This document shows positions 11,941 through 24,449 of a stretch of DNA of 64,000 nt, in pieces. A program made the position numbers and the translations under genes. Below the pieces are notes generated by a model. It did not search any database. It had not been told where the DNA came from and worked only from the letters and a program-made list of their open reading frames with translations. Origin of the DNA: Scilla litardierei (Eukaryota; Streptophyta; Magnoliopsida; Asparagales; Asparagaceae). Position 1 is the first letter of the stretch. Every line of letters starts with the position of its first letter. Where the stretch lies: assembly GCA_030789695.1 (NCBI GenBank), contig CM061141.1, positions 319,116,452-319,180,451 on the forward strand. The letters run 5' to 3'.

Positions 11941-14900
11941 TTTTTAATTTTTTTTTTAAAAAAAATTAAAAAACGAAAATAAATCGACCCAAACATATTT
12001 ACAGCGTATTTATATTTTTCATCAGCGCCGAGCTTCTTGGAAAAAAGAATTGCCTAGCTTGAAAAATAAATAAATTAAAATTAACACAGAAAGAATAGAA
12101 AATTAAATTGACATATCACACTTCAAAAAAAACATTCTCTCAGCTTTCATTTTATTGGTTTTACAAAAATGTAATTATCTTCCAAGTTACAATTTCAATA
12201 CCCTGACCATGAAATACATGTAATAGCTCTATCTCACTTCTCTGATGTCATATGTAACAAGGCAAGATCTACGTCGATCACAAGTCTTAAAATGAGTTGA
12301 AATGGTCAACTTTTTGAGATGACTAGTAGAAATCAGTAGGTTTTCCGACCTTTACATTCAGTTCTGCAAGTAATTGATGATAGCATTCTTCTGCCAACTC
12401 TTAAAGCTCCTGCACCAGAGCGAATCTCAGCCGTTAGCAAATCAATCAACCTAACTAACGAGGGGCGAATAGTGAAGCTAAAGCACATGACAGGAAACAT
12501 AAGTTGAAACAAAGATTCAATGGCTATATAGGACTTGGGATCTGATGTGTGTAAATTGTTCATGACCGAATTAAGTGAATGCACACCCTCTAAAAAAGAG
12601 AGTTATTGCAACAGTCTAAAAGGATTCCTAAAATATTTGATCTTCCATGTGACAAAAGCAGAAACAAATTGCGATCAGGGTTCATGGGTTTCACATTAGA
12701 TCCATCAAAGAATAATTCAACATGATCTATATACACATACAAGGGAATAATGGGCACCATGTTCTCTACATCTTAATCTCATAATAAGATAAAGAGTCAA
12801 CTAGAGCCCAAGTTCATGCAAAGATAGATCATGTCCCCAAAAGCCACAACACAACAGGTTTAGAACATTGGCCAGTAAAATTTTTCTTCATACAACGTAT
12901 CATGTCCATGAATACCACAATACAACCTGTTTAAAACATTGGCCACTAAAAGTTTTCTTCGTATAAATCGGCTTCCATCAACTTTATAGGTGGAAGATTA
13001 TGTTAGTTTCATAGACGTACTTCCTACTGCTTAGGAAATAGATGCTATGATACATGCATGAATGTAAAATAAATAGTGGAGAATGATCATGGTAGATCAT
13101 GCATCTGTAGGGTAAATTTAATTTAGGAATTCATGCAAGATATATATTCTTGATAATAAACAACGGTGTGAACTTTCAAAAAGTATGAATGAAAAATTGC
13201 ACCATGAACCGGATGGAAGTTATGGTATTATTACCATAAGTAATATAAAATACAAGATAAGTTTCATGTAAGTTGATTATTATATAGGTGGCCCAGGGAG
13301 ATTCATTCTCTATGTCAGTATAAAATGTGAAGGAAATAACAGAATAATCATATTGCTGATATGTATATCTTATTACAAAGACAAATAATCAGGATTCAAT
13401 AAATTTTAGAATCCAAACCATAATCTGCTTCAGGTCCTTTCACATGGTAGTCAGAATTCTTATATATCGAGATATTGGTAATCCTGGCAAGCAGGATATT
13501 TCTCTTATAGCTTTGTCTTTGTACACGTTCAAGCACATGCTCGCACACGTGTGCAGACACAAACACAAACACACAGACACACACACACACACGGAAATCC
13601 AAAAGTTGCACCAAGAAGAAAAACGTACTTTTGGTCAAGGTGTGCAATTATTTCTCCTCCTGGAAAAGCCAATCTAGTTTCCTCATGCAACTTTGATTGA
13701 TTGCTTCCATGTTCCACCAATGTCATTCTGATGGCCATCTCCTTTATTCTGCTTAGTATCTTCCATTGGCAAGGAATACTCTGATAACAAGTGGCCCACC
13801 CGAACACCATCCTTCCTATTTTTTGAACAAGATGAAACAGAATTTTATTTATAAATGCTCATGTTCTCAATTCTTGCAAAGCAGTAGAATATACATCATT
13901 AGTTGATTTAAAATGGATTGATAGCATGGCAATACAACAAGGGCACAAATCTCGCCCTTAAAAACTGATAAAATTTTTTATTTGGACTCGTAAGTGGGAA
14001 ATATACATCATTTAGTACATGGAGAAGGCGATAAATCATAGAACTACCATATCCAATTAGCACTGTAAATTTTAATCTGGTACTTCATATCCCCAACTAA
14101 CAGTACATGTTAAAATAATATTTGGTTCGACATCTAAATGCCAAAAAAAAATCTAAATGAACCACATGATGAAATAGTTACGGAATGATTTGCTTATGAA
14201 GCATATTAGTGTAGTAACTATGGTGAGCTGGCCTTTTGAAGATGGGGGTATTGCAAGTATGCAACTTTAAGGGGTGGAAAATTTCAAGTGGAATGAACAT
14301 ATTTAGGGAAACAAGTGGAATGAACATATTTAGGGACAAGGCCCTTGCTGGCTTAGTGAACTAGTTATTTGAAGCCATATGCTTTACTGGAGTGCCTAAA
14401 TATTATAATATTGATAGTGGCTGATGTCAAAAAAACATAGAATCCAAGCCAGTTAGTTGTGTAGAAGCCTTGCTTCGTTATGACTCTAGCTTTTACATGT
14501 ACAAAATTAGCGTGGTTAACAATTTGATTCAGATACGTAGCAAAAGTCTTTACAGGCGACAAAATATCCAATCTGTGTAAAATAAATATCAGTCATATGT
14601 AGAAGAGGAAGAAGAGATGGCAGTCATCTTCTCCACGTCTTCTAAGTTATAACCTAGTGCAAGGCACTGGTTATCAGCTCTGTTGATACTTTGAAGGGGT
14701 AGCTGCAAAGAGCTTCAACCGTGACAAAATTTACTTCTGGGTTTGTCCCTCTTCAATCTTCCAAAGTAGTGACAAGCCAATAAACTCCTAAGCCATTTCC
14801 ATCTTCATCATGATATAAGATGGTGACAAAAAACGAGGCAAAAGTTTCCAAGCCAAGGACCAACAATTATTCCTGCAGATCTTGTCTATTATTCTTCATA

Positions 14901-15341
14901 CTAAGGATATCCATTTCAACCCCACCAAAAAGAAGAACTCACAAATCCCTTATTGGATGTGCAAAGCAAAGTTATACTTTTCATCTCTTTGTATGCAGAA
15001 TCCATAAGATTACATATTTTTTTCCTAAACTATCATAATAGAGAGTTTTATTACGACCCCTCCACAAGCGGTATACCATTCCTAACATCAATTTGGTTCA
15101 TCTCAAATATATGATACTTTTTTTATTAAGAGATGTATGGATGACATTAACAAGAATAAGTGTTGCCTTTTAGGATCTCACTGTTTTGGTTTTGAAAGCT
15201 GAAGTATACAATAAATAATTAAAGTAATGGAGAGGAGATGTTAATGATGCTTACAAAACTATGTTCATGTGACGAGGTGCATAGTGACCGCCTCCTTTCC
15301 CAAGAAGAACTTTATTTTTACCATCATTCCTGCGACATAAT
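11941..15341 (-). repeat. Body module, copy 3
   Basis: The proximal part is complete and the distal part runs to GCGACATAAT, where it joins module A with about 2 bp of overlap. A portion of roughly 1.4 kb (about 13890-15335) recurs at +5363 bp (19250-20700) almost unchanged. Minus-strand exon-like segments are as in the other copies. There is a CA-repeat near 13556-13592. Confidence 0.88.
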
Positions 15342-17204
15342 GGTGTGTGGGTGGCTTTTAATGAAGAGGGACGCCGCCAATAAATTTCGGATTTAAATCA
15401 GTTAACAGAAAAAGAGGTATAATGAAGAGAGACGGCCCCAAGAATTTGGTTTGTTTAGTCCCAGATCGGGGTTATATTTTGCGGGAGAGAGCTGAGGGCC
15501 GTTGGGCTATTGGGGTTGAGCTTTTTTGCGTTCTCCTCCTTGTTGAAAGGTTTTGTTGGAAGGATGAAGGAATTAAAATAAACTCAATATGAAATATGAA
15601 GAATGAAGAATTCTCGCAGCAGTTTCTGTCATGTCTTTTCTCTTGCTGGTTCATTATATGTAACTGGATGTAGAACGGAAGAAAGAATAGAATCCAACTC
15701 TCCGCACCGCATAAAATGCGGTGCAGTCCTTTTTTTCGTTTTGGGAAACAAAAAATAATTTCATTGGGATTTTATGTCTCATCAAAACAAAATATCATTC
15801 TATTTAAGGAGGGAAAAGCAGCATGCACCGCTTGTGCGGTGCAGATAGCAATTATGAAAGAATATGGTGGGTGGGTGGCTTTTGATGAAGATGGACGTCG
15901 CCAATAAATTCCGGATTTAAATTGGTTAACAGAAACATGTGTATAATGAAGAGGGACGCCGCCAAGAATTTGGTTTGTTTAGTCCCCACATCGGGGTTAT
16001 AATTAGTACTGTGCTTTAAATACGATACTTTTGGGAGCACATAACATAGTTGACGACGCGCCAGCCCAGCGGTCCTTGAAGGACAGGACAGAAGTTGCTC
16101 CGGAGAATTCTTCATTCTTCATATTTCTTATTGAGTTTATTATAATTCCTTTATCCTCCAACATAACCTTTCAATATGGAGGAGAAGGCGAAAAAGGTCA
16201 ATCCCAATAGCCCAACGGCCCTCGTCTCTCTCCCGCAAACATAGTCTCAGCTCAACTATGTTATATGCTCTCAAGCGTAACGTATTTAAAGAACGGTACT
16301 AATTATAACCACGATGTGGAACTAAACAAACCAAATTCTTGGCGATGTCCTTCATTATACCACTGTTTCTGCTAACCGATTTAAATCCTGAATTTATTGG
16401 CGGCGTCCCTCTTCATCAAAAGCCACACCTACCATATTCTTTGATAATTGCTATCTGCACCGCACATGCGGTGTAGGCTGCTTTTTCTCCTTAAATAGAA
16501 TGTTATTTTGTTTTGATGTGACATAAAAGCCTATTGAAAAGATATTTTGTTTACCTAAACGGAAAAAGGACTGCACCGCATTTTATGCGGTACTGATAGT
16601 TGGGTTCTATTCTTTTTTCCGTTCTGCATCTAGATATATATAATCAACCTGCAAGAGAAGGACATGATAGAAGCTGCTGCGAGAATTCTTCATTCTTCAT
16701 ATTTCTTATTGAGTTTATTTTAATTTCTTTATCCTTCCAACAAAACCTTTCAACATGAAGGAGAAGGCGAAAAATGTCAATCCCAATACCCCAACGGCCC
16801 TCAGCTCTCTCCCGCAAAATATAACTCTGATGTGGGACTAAACAAACCAAATTCTTGGCGGCGTCCCTCTTCATTATACCCTTGTTTCTGTTAATCGATT
16901 TAAATCCGGATTTTATTGGCGGAGTCCCGTTTCATCAAAAGCCACCCATCCACCATATTCTTTGATAATTGCTATCTGCACCGCACATGCGGTGCATTCT
17001 GCTTTTTTCCCTTTAATAGAATGGTATTTTGTTTGGATGTGACATAAAAGTCTATTGAAATGATATTTTGTTTTCCTAAACGAAAAAAGGACTACCGCAT
17101 TTTATGCGTTGCATATAGTTGGGTCCTATTATTTCTTATGTTCTGCATCTAGATATATATAATGAACCTGCAAGAGGAAGGACATGACAGAAGCTGCTGC
17201 GAGA
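15342..17204. repeat. Module A inverted array 3
   Basis: This array begins inside a forward subunit (GGTGTGTGGGTGGC) and continues with one full forward subunit, the palindromic centre near 16070-16085 and two reverse subunits. The hairpin cassettes are present and the sequence ends CTGCTGCGAGA before module B. Confidence 0.87.
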
Positions 17205-17608
17205 ATTGGACATTAGCCACGGACAATTCCGTGGCTAATTTACATTAGCCACGGATTTTTAGAAATTCCGTGGCTAATAGTCCGTGACGGAAAGTGGCGT
17301 TGCTAATGCAAAAAATTCGGTGGCAAATGAAAGACGGTTTGTGGCAGATATATTAGCCACAGACTATTAGCCACGGACGTCCGTGGCTAATGTGATTCAT
17401 TTGACAACGGAAAAAATGTTCTCATTAGCACGTAATGTGCCGTGTCAAAAAACAAATATGTAGCTAATGCGTATTAGCCACGGAAATTCCGTGGCTAATG
17501 TCGAGTATTAACGACAGACTAGCTTGTGGCTATTGATCAATAGCCACGGCCTGTCTTCCAGATTGGCCGTGGATAATGAACTTAAGACACGGCCAATTAG
17601 TGGCTAAT
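17205..17608 (+). repeat. Module B, copy 4
   Basis: A motif-rich block starting ATTGGACATTAGCC, with the full palindrome of two ATTAGCCACGGAC half-sites near 17367-17392. Confidence 0.9.
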
Positions 17609-20600
17609 TTTTTAATTTTTTTAAAAAATTAAAAAACGAAAATAAATCGACCCAAACATATTTACGTCGTATTTATATTTTTCATCAGTGCAGAGCTTCT
17701 TGGAAAAAAGAATTGCCTAGCTTGAAAAATAAATAAATTAAAATAAACACAGAAAGAATAGAAAAATAAATTGACATATCACACTTCAAAAAAACATTCT
17801 ATCAGCTTTCATTTTATTGGTTTTACAAAAATGTAATTATCTTCCAAGTTACAATTTCAATACCCTGACCATGAAATACATCTAATGCCTCTATCTCACT
17901 TCTCTGATGTCATATGTAACAAGGCAAGATCTACGTCGATCACAAGTCTTAAAATGAGTTATAATGGTCAACTTTTTGAGATGACTAGTAGAAATCAGTA
18001 GGCTTTCCGACCTTTACATTCAGTTCTGCAAGTAATTGATGATAGCATTCTTCTGCCAACTCTTAATGCTCCTGCACCAGAGCAAATCTCAGCCGTTAGC
18101 AAATCAACAACCTAACTAACGAGGGGCGAATAGTGAAGCTAAAGCACATGACATGAAACATAAGTTGAAACAAAGATTCAATGGCTATATAGGACTTGGG
18201 ATCTGATGTGTGTAAATTGTTCATGACCGAATTAAGTGAATGCACACCCTCTAAAAAAGAGAGTTATTGCAACCGTCTAAAAGGATTCCTAAAATATTTG
18301 ATCTTCCATGTGACAAAAGCAGAAACAAATTGCGATCAGGGTTCATGGGTTTCACATTAGATCCATCAAAGAATAATTCAACATGATCTATATACACATA
18401 CAAGGGAATAATGGGCACCATGTTCTCTACATCTTAATCTCATAATAAGATAAAGAGTCAACTAGAGCCCAAGTTCATGCAAAGATAGATCATGTCCCCA
18501 AAAGCCACAACACAACAGGTTTAGAACATTGGCCAGTAAAAATTTTCTTCATACAACGTATCATGTCCATGAATACCACAATACAACATGTTTAAAACAT
18601 TTACCACTAAAATTTTTCTTCGTATAAATCGGCTTCCATCAACTTTATAGGTGGAAGATTATGTTAGTTTCATAGACGTACTTCCTACTGCTTAGGAAAT
18701 AGATGCTATGATACATGCATGAATGTAAAATAAATAGTGGAGAATGATCATGGTAGATCATGCATCTGTAGGGTAAATTTAATTTAGGAATTCATGCAAG
18801 ATATATATTCTTGATAATAAACAACGGTGTGAACTTTCAAAAAGTATGAATGAAAAATTGCACCATGAACCGGATGGAAGTTATGGTATTATTACCATAA
18901 GTAATATAAAATACAAGATAAGTTTCATGTAAGTTGATTATTATATAGGTGGCCCAGGGAGATTCATTCTCTATGTCAGTATAAAATGTGAAGGAAATAA
19001 CAGAATAATCATATTGCTGATATGTATATCTTATTACAAAGACAAATAATCAGGATTCAATAAATTTTAGAATCCAAACCATAATCTGCTTCAGGTCCTT
19101 TCACATGGTAGTCAGAATTCTTATATATCGAGATATTGGTAATCCTGGCAAGCAGGATATTTCTCTTATAGCTTTGTCTTTGTACACGTTCAAGCAAAAT
19201 GGATTTAAAATATACATCATTAGTTGATTTAAAATGGATTGATAGCATGGCAATACAACAAGGGCACAAATCTCGCCCTTAAAAACTGATAAAATTTTTT
19301 ATTTGGACTCGTAAGTGGGAAATATACACATCACTACTCTAACAAATGCCCAAAGGAGGTAATTGATACATCATTTAGTACATGGAGAAGGCGATAAATC
19401 ATAGAACTACCATATCCAATTAGCACTGTAAATTTTAATCTGGTACTTCATATCCCCAACTAACAGTACATGTTAAAATAATATTAGGTTCGACATCTAA
19501 ATGCCAAAAAAAAATCTAAATGAACCACATGATGAAATAGTTACGGAATGATTTGCTTATGAAGCATATTAGTGTAGTAACTATGGTGAGCTGGCCTTTT
19601 GAAGATGGGGGTATTGCAAGTATGCAACTTTAAGGGGTGGAAAATTTCAAGTGGAATGAACATATTTAGGGAAACAAGTGGAATGAACATATTTAGGGAC
19701 AAGGCCCTTGCTGGCTTAGTGAACTAGTTATTTGAAGCCATATGCTTTACTGGAGTGCCTAAATATTATAATATTGATAGTGGCTGATGTCAAAAAAACA
19801 TAGAATCCAAGCCAGTTAGTTGTGTAGAAGCCTTGCTTCGTTATGACTCTAGCTTTTACATGTACAAAATTAGCGTGGTTAACAATTTGATTGAGATACG
19901 TAGCAAAAGTCTTTACAGACGACAAAATATCCAATCTGTGTAAAATAAATATCAGTCATATGTAGAAGAGGAAGAAGAGATGGCAGTCATCTTCTCCACG
20001 TCTTCTAAGTTATAACCTAGTGCAAGGCACTGGTTATCAGCTCTGTTGATACTTTGAAGGGGTAGCTGCAAAGAGCTTCAACCGTGACAAAATTTACTTC
20101 TGGGTTTGTCCCTATTCAATCTTCCAAAGTAGTGACAAGCCAATAAACTCCTAAGCCATTTCCATCTTCATCATGATATAAGATGGTGACAAAAAACGAG
20201 GCAAAAGTTTCCATGCCAAGGACCAACAATTATTCCTGCAGATCTTGTCTATTATTCTTCATACTAAGGATATCCATTTCCTCCCCCACCAAAAAGAAGA
20301 ACTCACAAAGCTCTTATTGGATGTGCAAAGCAAAGTTACACTTTTCATCTCTTTGTATCCAGAATCCATAAGATTACATATTTTTTTTCCTAAACTATCA
20401 TAATAGAGAGTTTTATTACGACCCCTCCACAAGCGGTATACCATTCCTAACATCAATTTGGTTCATCTCAAATATATGATACTTTTTTTTATTAAGAGAT
20501 GTATGGATGACATTAACAAGAATAAGTGTTGCCTTTTAGGATCTCACTGTTTTGGTTTTGAAAGCTGAAGTATACAATAAATAATTAAAGTAATGGAGAG

Positions 20601-21520
20601 GAGATGTTAGTGATGCTTACAAAACTATGTTCATGTGACGAGGTGCATAGTGACCGCCTCCTTTCCCAAGAAGAACTTTATTTTTACCATCATTCCTGCG
20701 ACATAATATAATAAATATATAGAACAAATAACACGAGTGAAATTGCTCTTACTCCGTGAACTGAAATAATCTGGAATGCACTTAAAAATCTTTCTTACAA
20801 TGTGTTCTTTCTAAAAAAAACAGATATTCTATTAATGTCCTGATTAAGGGTGGCTCTTTTTTATTGGTCTGGAAATGTAAATAACTTGTTTATTCCAATA
20901 ATGTACCTGTTGGCTATATATTTCAAGTTTTTTCAAAGATTTGATGCATTGTGAATGTATCGATTAGTTATGCATATTCCGAGGGTTAATTTATGCTCTT
21001 GGTATCATACCACTATCAAATATTACAGTGTTCATACCTTTGCCAATCTCCTATATCACTTCCCCCTTCCAATCCAAGTCCTTTCCACAAAAGTTACAGA
21101 TATCACAGCAGTGAATTAATAAACTTGTTAATAATATGAGGAGTAAATTAGTTTTTAATGAATTATTCTAGTTGGACAAAAAATGTCAATAAACAATAAA
21201 ATACGTGGCTATACAGGACAAGAAACACAAGTTGAAACAAAGCTTCTATGGCTATACAGGACTTCGAATCTGACGTGTGTGTAAATTGTTCATGTCCGAC
21301 CTAAGTGAATGCACACCCTCTAAATGAGAGTTATTGCAACATTCTACAAGGCTTCAAATATTTGATCATCCGAAACAAATTGCACTCAGGGTTCATGGTT
21401 TTCAAAGTAGATCCATTGAAGAATAATACCAAATTGCACAACATTTGGCTCAAGAATTACATGAACTAATATAAAGTTCAGTTTATTGGCATACAACCGT
21501 TCACGGTGAAAAGCGGCTTC
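17609..21520 (-). repeat. Body module, copy 4 (internal deletion)
   Basis: This copy spans both halves but lacks about 360 bp around 19196, where GTACACGTTCAAGCA runs directly into AAATGGATTTAAAATATAC. The deletion removes the CA-repeat and the exon-like segment upstream of it. The distal half is complete and reaches CGGCTTCA, directly abutting the inverted B block. Confidence 0.88.
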
Positions 21521-21930
21521 ATTAGCCACGGATTGGCCGTGTCTAAAGTTCATTAGCCACGGCCAATCTGGGAGACAGGCCGAGGCCGTGGCTATTGATC
21601 ATTAGCCACAAGCTTGTCTATCGTTAATACTCGACATTTGCCACGGAATTTCCGTGGTAATACGCATTAGCTACAGATTTGTTTTTTGTCACGGCCCATT
21701 CCGTGGCTAATGAGGACATTTTTTCCGTTTTCAAATGAATCACATTAGCCACGGACGTCCGTGGCTAATAGTCCGTGTCTAATATATCTGCCACAGACCA
21801 TCTTTAATTTGCCACAGAATTTTTTGCATTAGCTACGCCACTTTCCGTCACGGACTATTAGCCACGTAATTTGTAAAAATCCGTGGCTAATGTGAATTAG
21901 CCACAGATTTGTCCGTGGCTAATGTCCAAT
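21521..21930 (-). repeat. Module B', inverted (with copy 4)
   Basis: This is the reverse complement of module B. It starts ATTAGCCACGGATTGGCC and ends GGCTAATGTCCAAT. With the B block at 17205-17608 it brackets the body as an inverted pair ~4 kb apart. The following TCTCGTAATAGCTTCTGTCATGTCC is the mirror of the sequence that precedes forward B blocks, so the inverted symmetry continues into module A. Confidence 0.88.
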
Positions 21931-24047
21931 TCTCGTAATAGCTTCTGTCATGTCCTTCCTCTTGCATGTTCATTATATATATCTAGATGCAGAACGTAAG
22001 AAATAATAGGACCCAACTTTCTGCACCGCATAAAATGTGGTGTAGTCCTTTTTTTCGTTTAGGGAAACAAAATATCAATTAAATAGGTTTTTATGTCACA
22101 TCAAAACAAAATGTCATTCTATTTAAGAGAAAAAAGCAGCCTGCACCGCATGTGCGATGCAGATAGCAATTATCAAAGGATATGGTGTGTGGGTGGCTTT
22201 TAATGAAGAGGGACGCCGTCAATAAATTCAAGATTTAAATCGGTTAACAGAAAAAGAGGTATAATGAAGAGAGACGGCCCCTAGAATTTGGTTTGTTTAG
22301 TCCCACACCGGGGTTATATTTTGCGGGAGAGAGCTGAGGGCCGTTGGGCTATTGGGGTTGAGCTTTTTTGCGTTCTCCTCCATGTTGAAAGGTTTTGTTT
22401 GAAGGATGAAGAAATTAAAATAAACTCAATATGAAATATGAAGAATGAAGAATTCTCGCAGCAGCTTCTGTCCTGTCTTTTCTCTTGCTGGTTCATTATA
22501 TGTAACTAGATGCAGAACGGAAGAAATAGAATACAACTCTCTGCACCGCATAAAATGCGGTGCAGTCCTTTTTTCGTTTAGGGAAACAAAATATCATTTC
22601 ATTAGGATTTTATGTCACATCAAAACAAAATACCATTCTAATTAAGGGGAAAAAAGCCGCATGCACCGCATGTGCGGTGCAGATAGCAATTATCAAAGAA
22701 TATGGTGGGTGGGTGGCTTTTGATGAAGAGAGACGTCGCCAATAAATTTCGGATTTAAATCGGTTAACAGAAACATGTGTATAATGAAGGGGGACGCCGC
22801 CAAGAATTTGGTTTGTTTAGTCCCCACATCGGGGTTATAATTAGTACTGTGCTTTAAATACGTTACTTTTTGGAGCACATAACATAGTTGACGACGCGCC
22901 AGCCCATCGGTCCTTGAAGGACAGGACAGAAGCTGCTGCGGAGAATTCTTCATTCTTCATATTTCATATTGAGTTTATTTTAATTCCTTTATCCTTCCAA
23001 CATAACCTTTCAACATGGAGGAGAAGGCGAAAAAGGCAATTCCAATAGCCCAACGGCCCTCGTCTCTCTCCCGCAAACATAGTCTCAGCTCAACTATGTT
23101 ATATGCTCTCAAGCGTAACATATTTAAAGCACGGTACTAATTAGAACCACGATGTGGAACTAAACAAACCAAATTCTTGGCGATGTCCCTCTTCATTATA
23201 CCCCTGTTTCTGCTAACCGATTTAAATCCTGAATTTATTGGCGGCGTCACTCTTCATCAAAAGCCACCCACCCACCATATTCTTTGATAATTGCTATCTG
23301 CACCGCACATGCGGTGTAGGCTGCTTTTTCCACTTAAATAGAATGGTATTTTGTTTTGATGTGACATAAAAGCATATTGAAATAATATTTTGTTTACCTA
23401 AACGGAAAAAGGACTGCCCCGCATTTTATGCGGTACTGATAGTTGGGTTCTATTCTTTTTTCCGTTCTGCATCTAGATATATATAATGAACTTGCAAGAG
23501 AAGGACATGACAGAAGCTGCTACGAGAATTCTTCATTCTTCATATTTCTTATTGAGTTTATTTTAATTTCTTTATCATTCCAACAAAACCTTTCAACATG
23601 GAGGAGAAGGCAAAAAAGGTCAATCCCAATACTCCAACGGCCCTCAGCTCTCTCCCGCAAAATATAACTCTGATGTGGTACTAAACAAACCAAATTCTTG
23701 GCGGCGTCCCTCTTCATTATACCCTTGTTTCTGTTAACCGATTTACATCCGGAATTTATTGGCGGCGTCCCGTTTCATCAAAAGCCACCCATCCACCATA
23801 TTCTTTGATAATTGCTATCTGCACCGCACATGCGGTGCATTCTACTTTTTTCCCTTTAATAGAATGGTATTTTGTTTGGATGTGACATAAAAGTCTATTG
23901 AAATGATATTTTGTTTTCCTAAACGAAAAAAGGACCACCGCATTTTATGTGTTGCATATAGTTGGGTCATTTTATTTCTTATGGTCTCCATCTAGATATA
24001 TATAATGAACCTACAAGAGGAAGGACATGACAGAAGCTGCTGCGAGA
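21931..24047. repeat. Module A inverted array 4
   Basis: Clear four-subunit layout: forward subunits from about 21931 and 22455, the centre near 22918, then reverse subunits to 24047. The repeat period is about 520 bp, judged from the spacing of the CTGCACCGCA hairpins (near 22020 and 22541; 23298 and 23819). It is a near-identical twin of 5926-8020. Confidence 0.9.
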
Positions 24048-24449
24048 ATTGGACATTAGCCACGGACAATTCCGTGGCTAATTTACATTAGCCACGGATT
24101 TTTAGAAATTCCGTGGCTAATAGTCTGTGACGGAAAGTGGCGTAGCTAATGCAAAAAATTCGGTGGCAAATGAAAGACGGTTTGTGGCAGATATATTAGC
24201 CACAGACTATTAGCCACGGACGTCCGTGGCTAATGTGATTCATTTGACAACGGAAAAAATGTCCTCATTAGCACGTAATGTGCCGTGTCAAAAAACAAAT
24301 ATGTAGCTAATGCGTATTAGCCACGGAAATTCCGTGGTTAATGTCGAGTATTAACGACAGACTAGCTTGTGGCTAGTGATTAATAGCCACGGCCTGTCTT
24401 CCAGATTGGCCGTGGCTAATGAACTTAAGACGGCCAATCCGTGGCTAAT
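24048..24449 (+). repeat. Module B, copy 5
   Basis: Forward B block. Together with the inverted block at 28640-29058 it flanks the most complete body copy. The perfect double half-site palindrome lies near 24210-24235. Confidence 0.9.
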
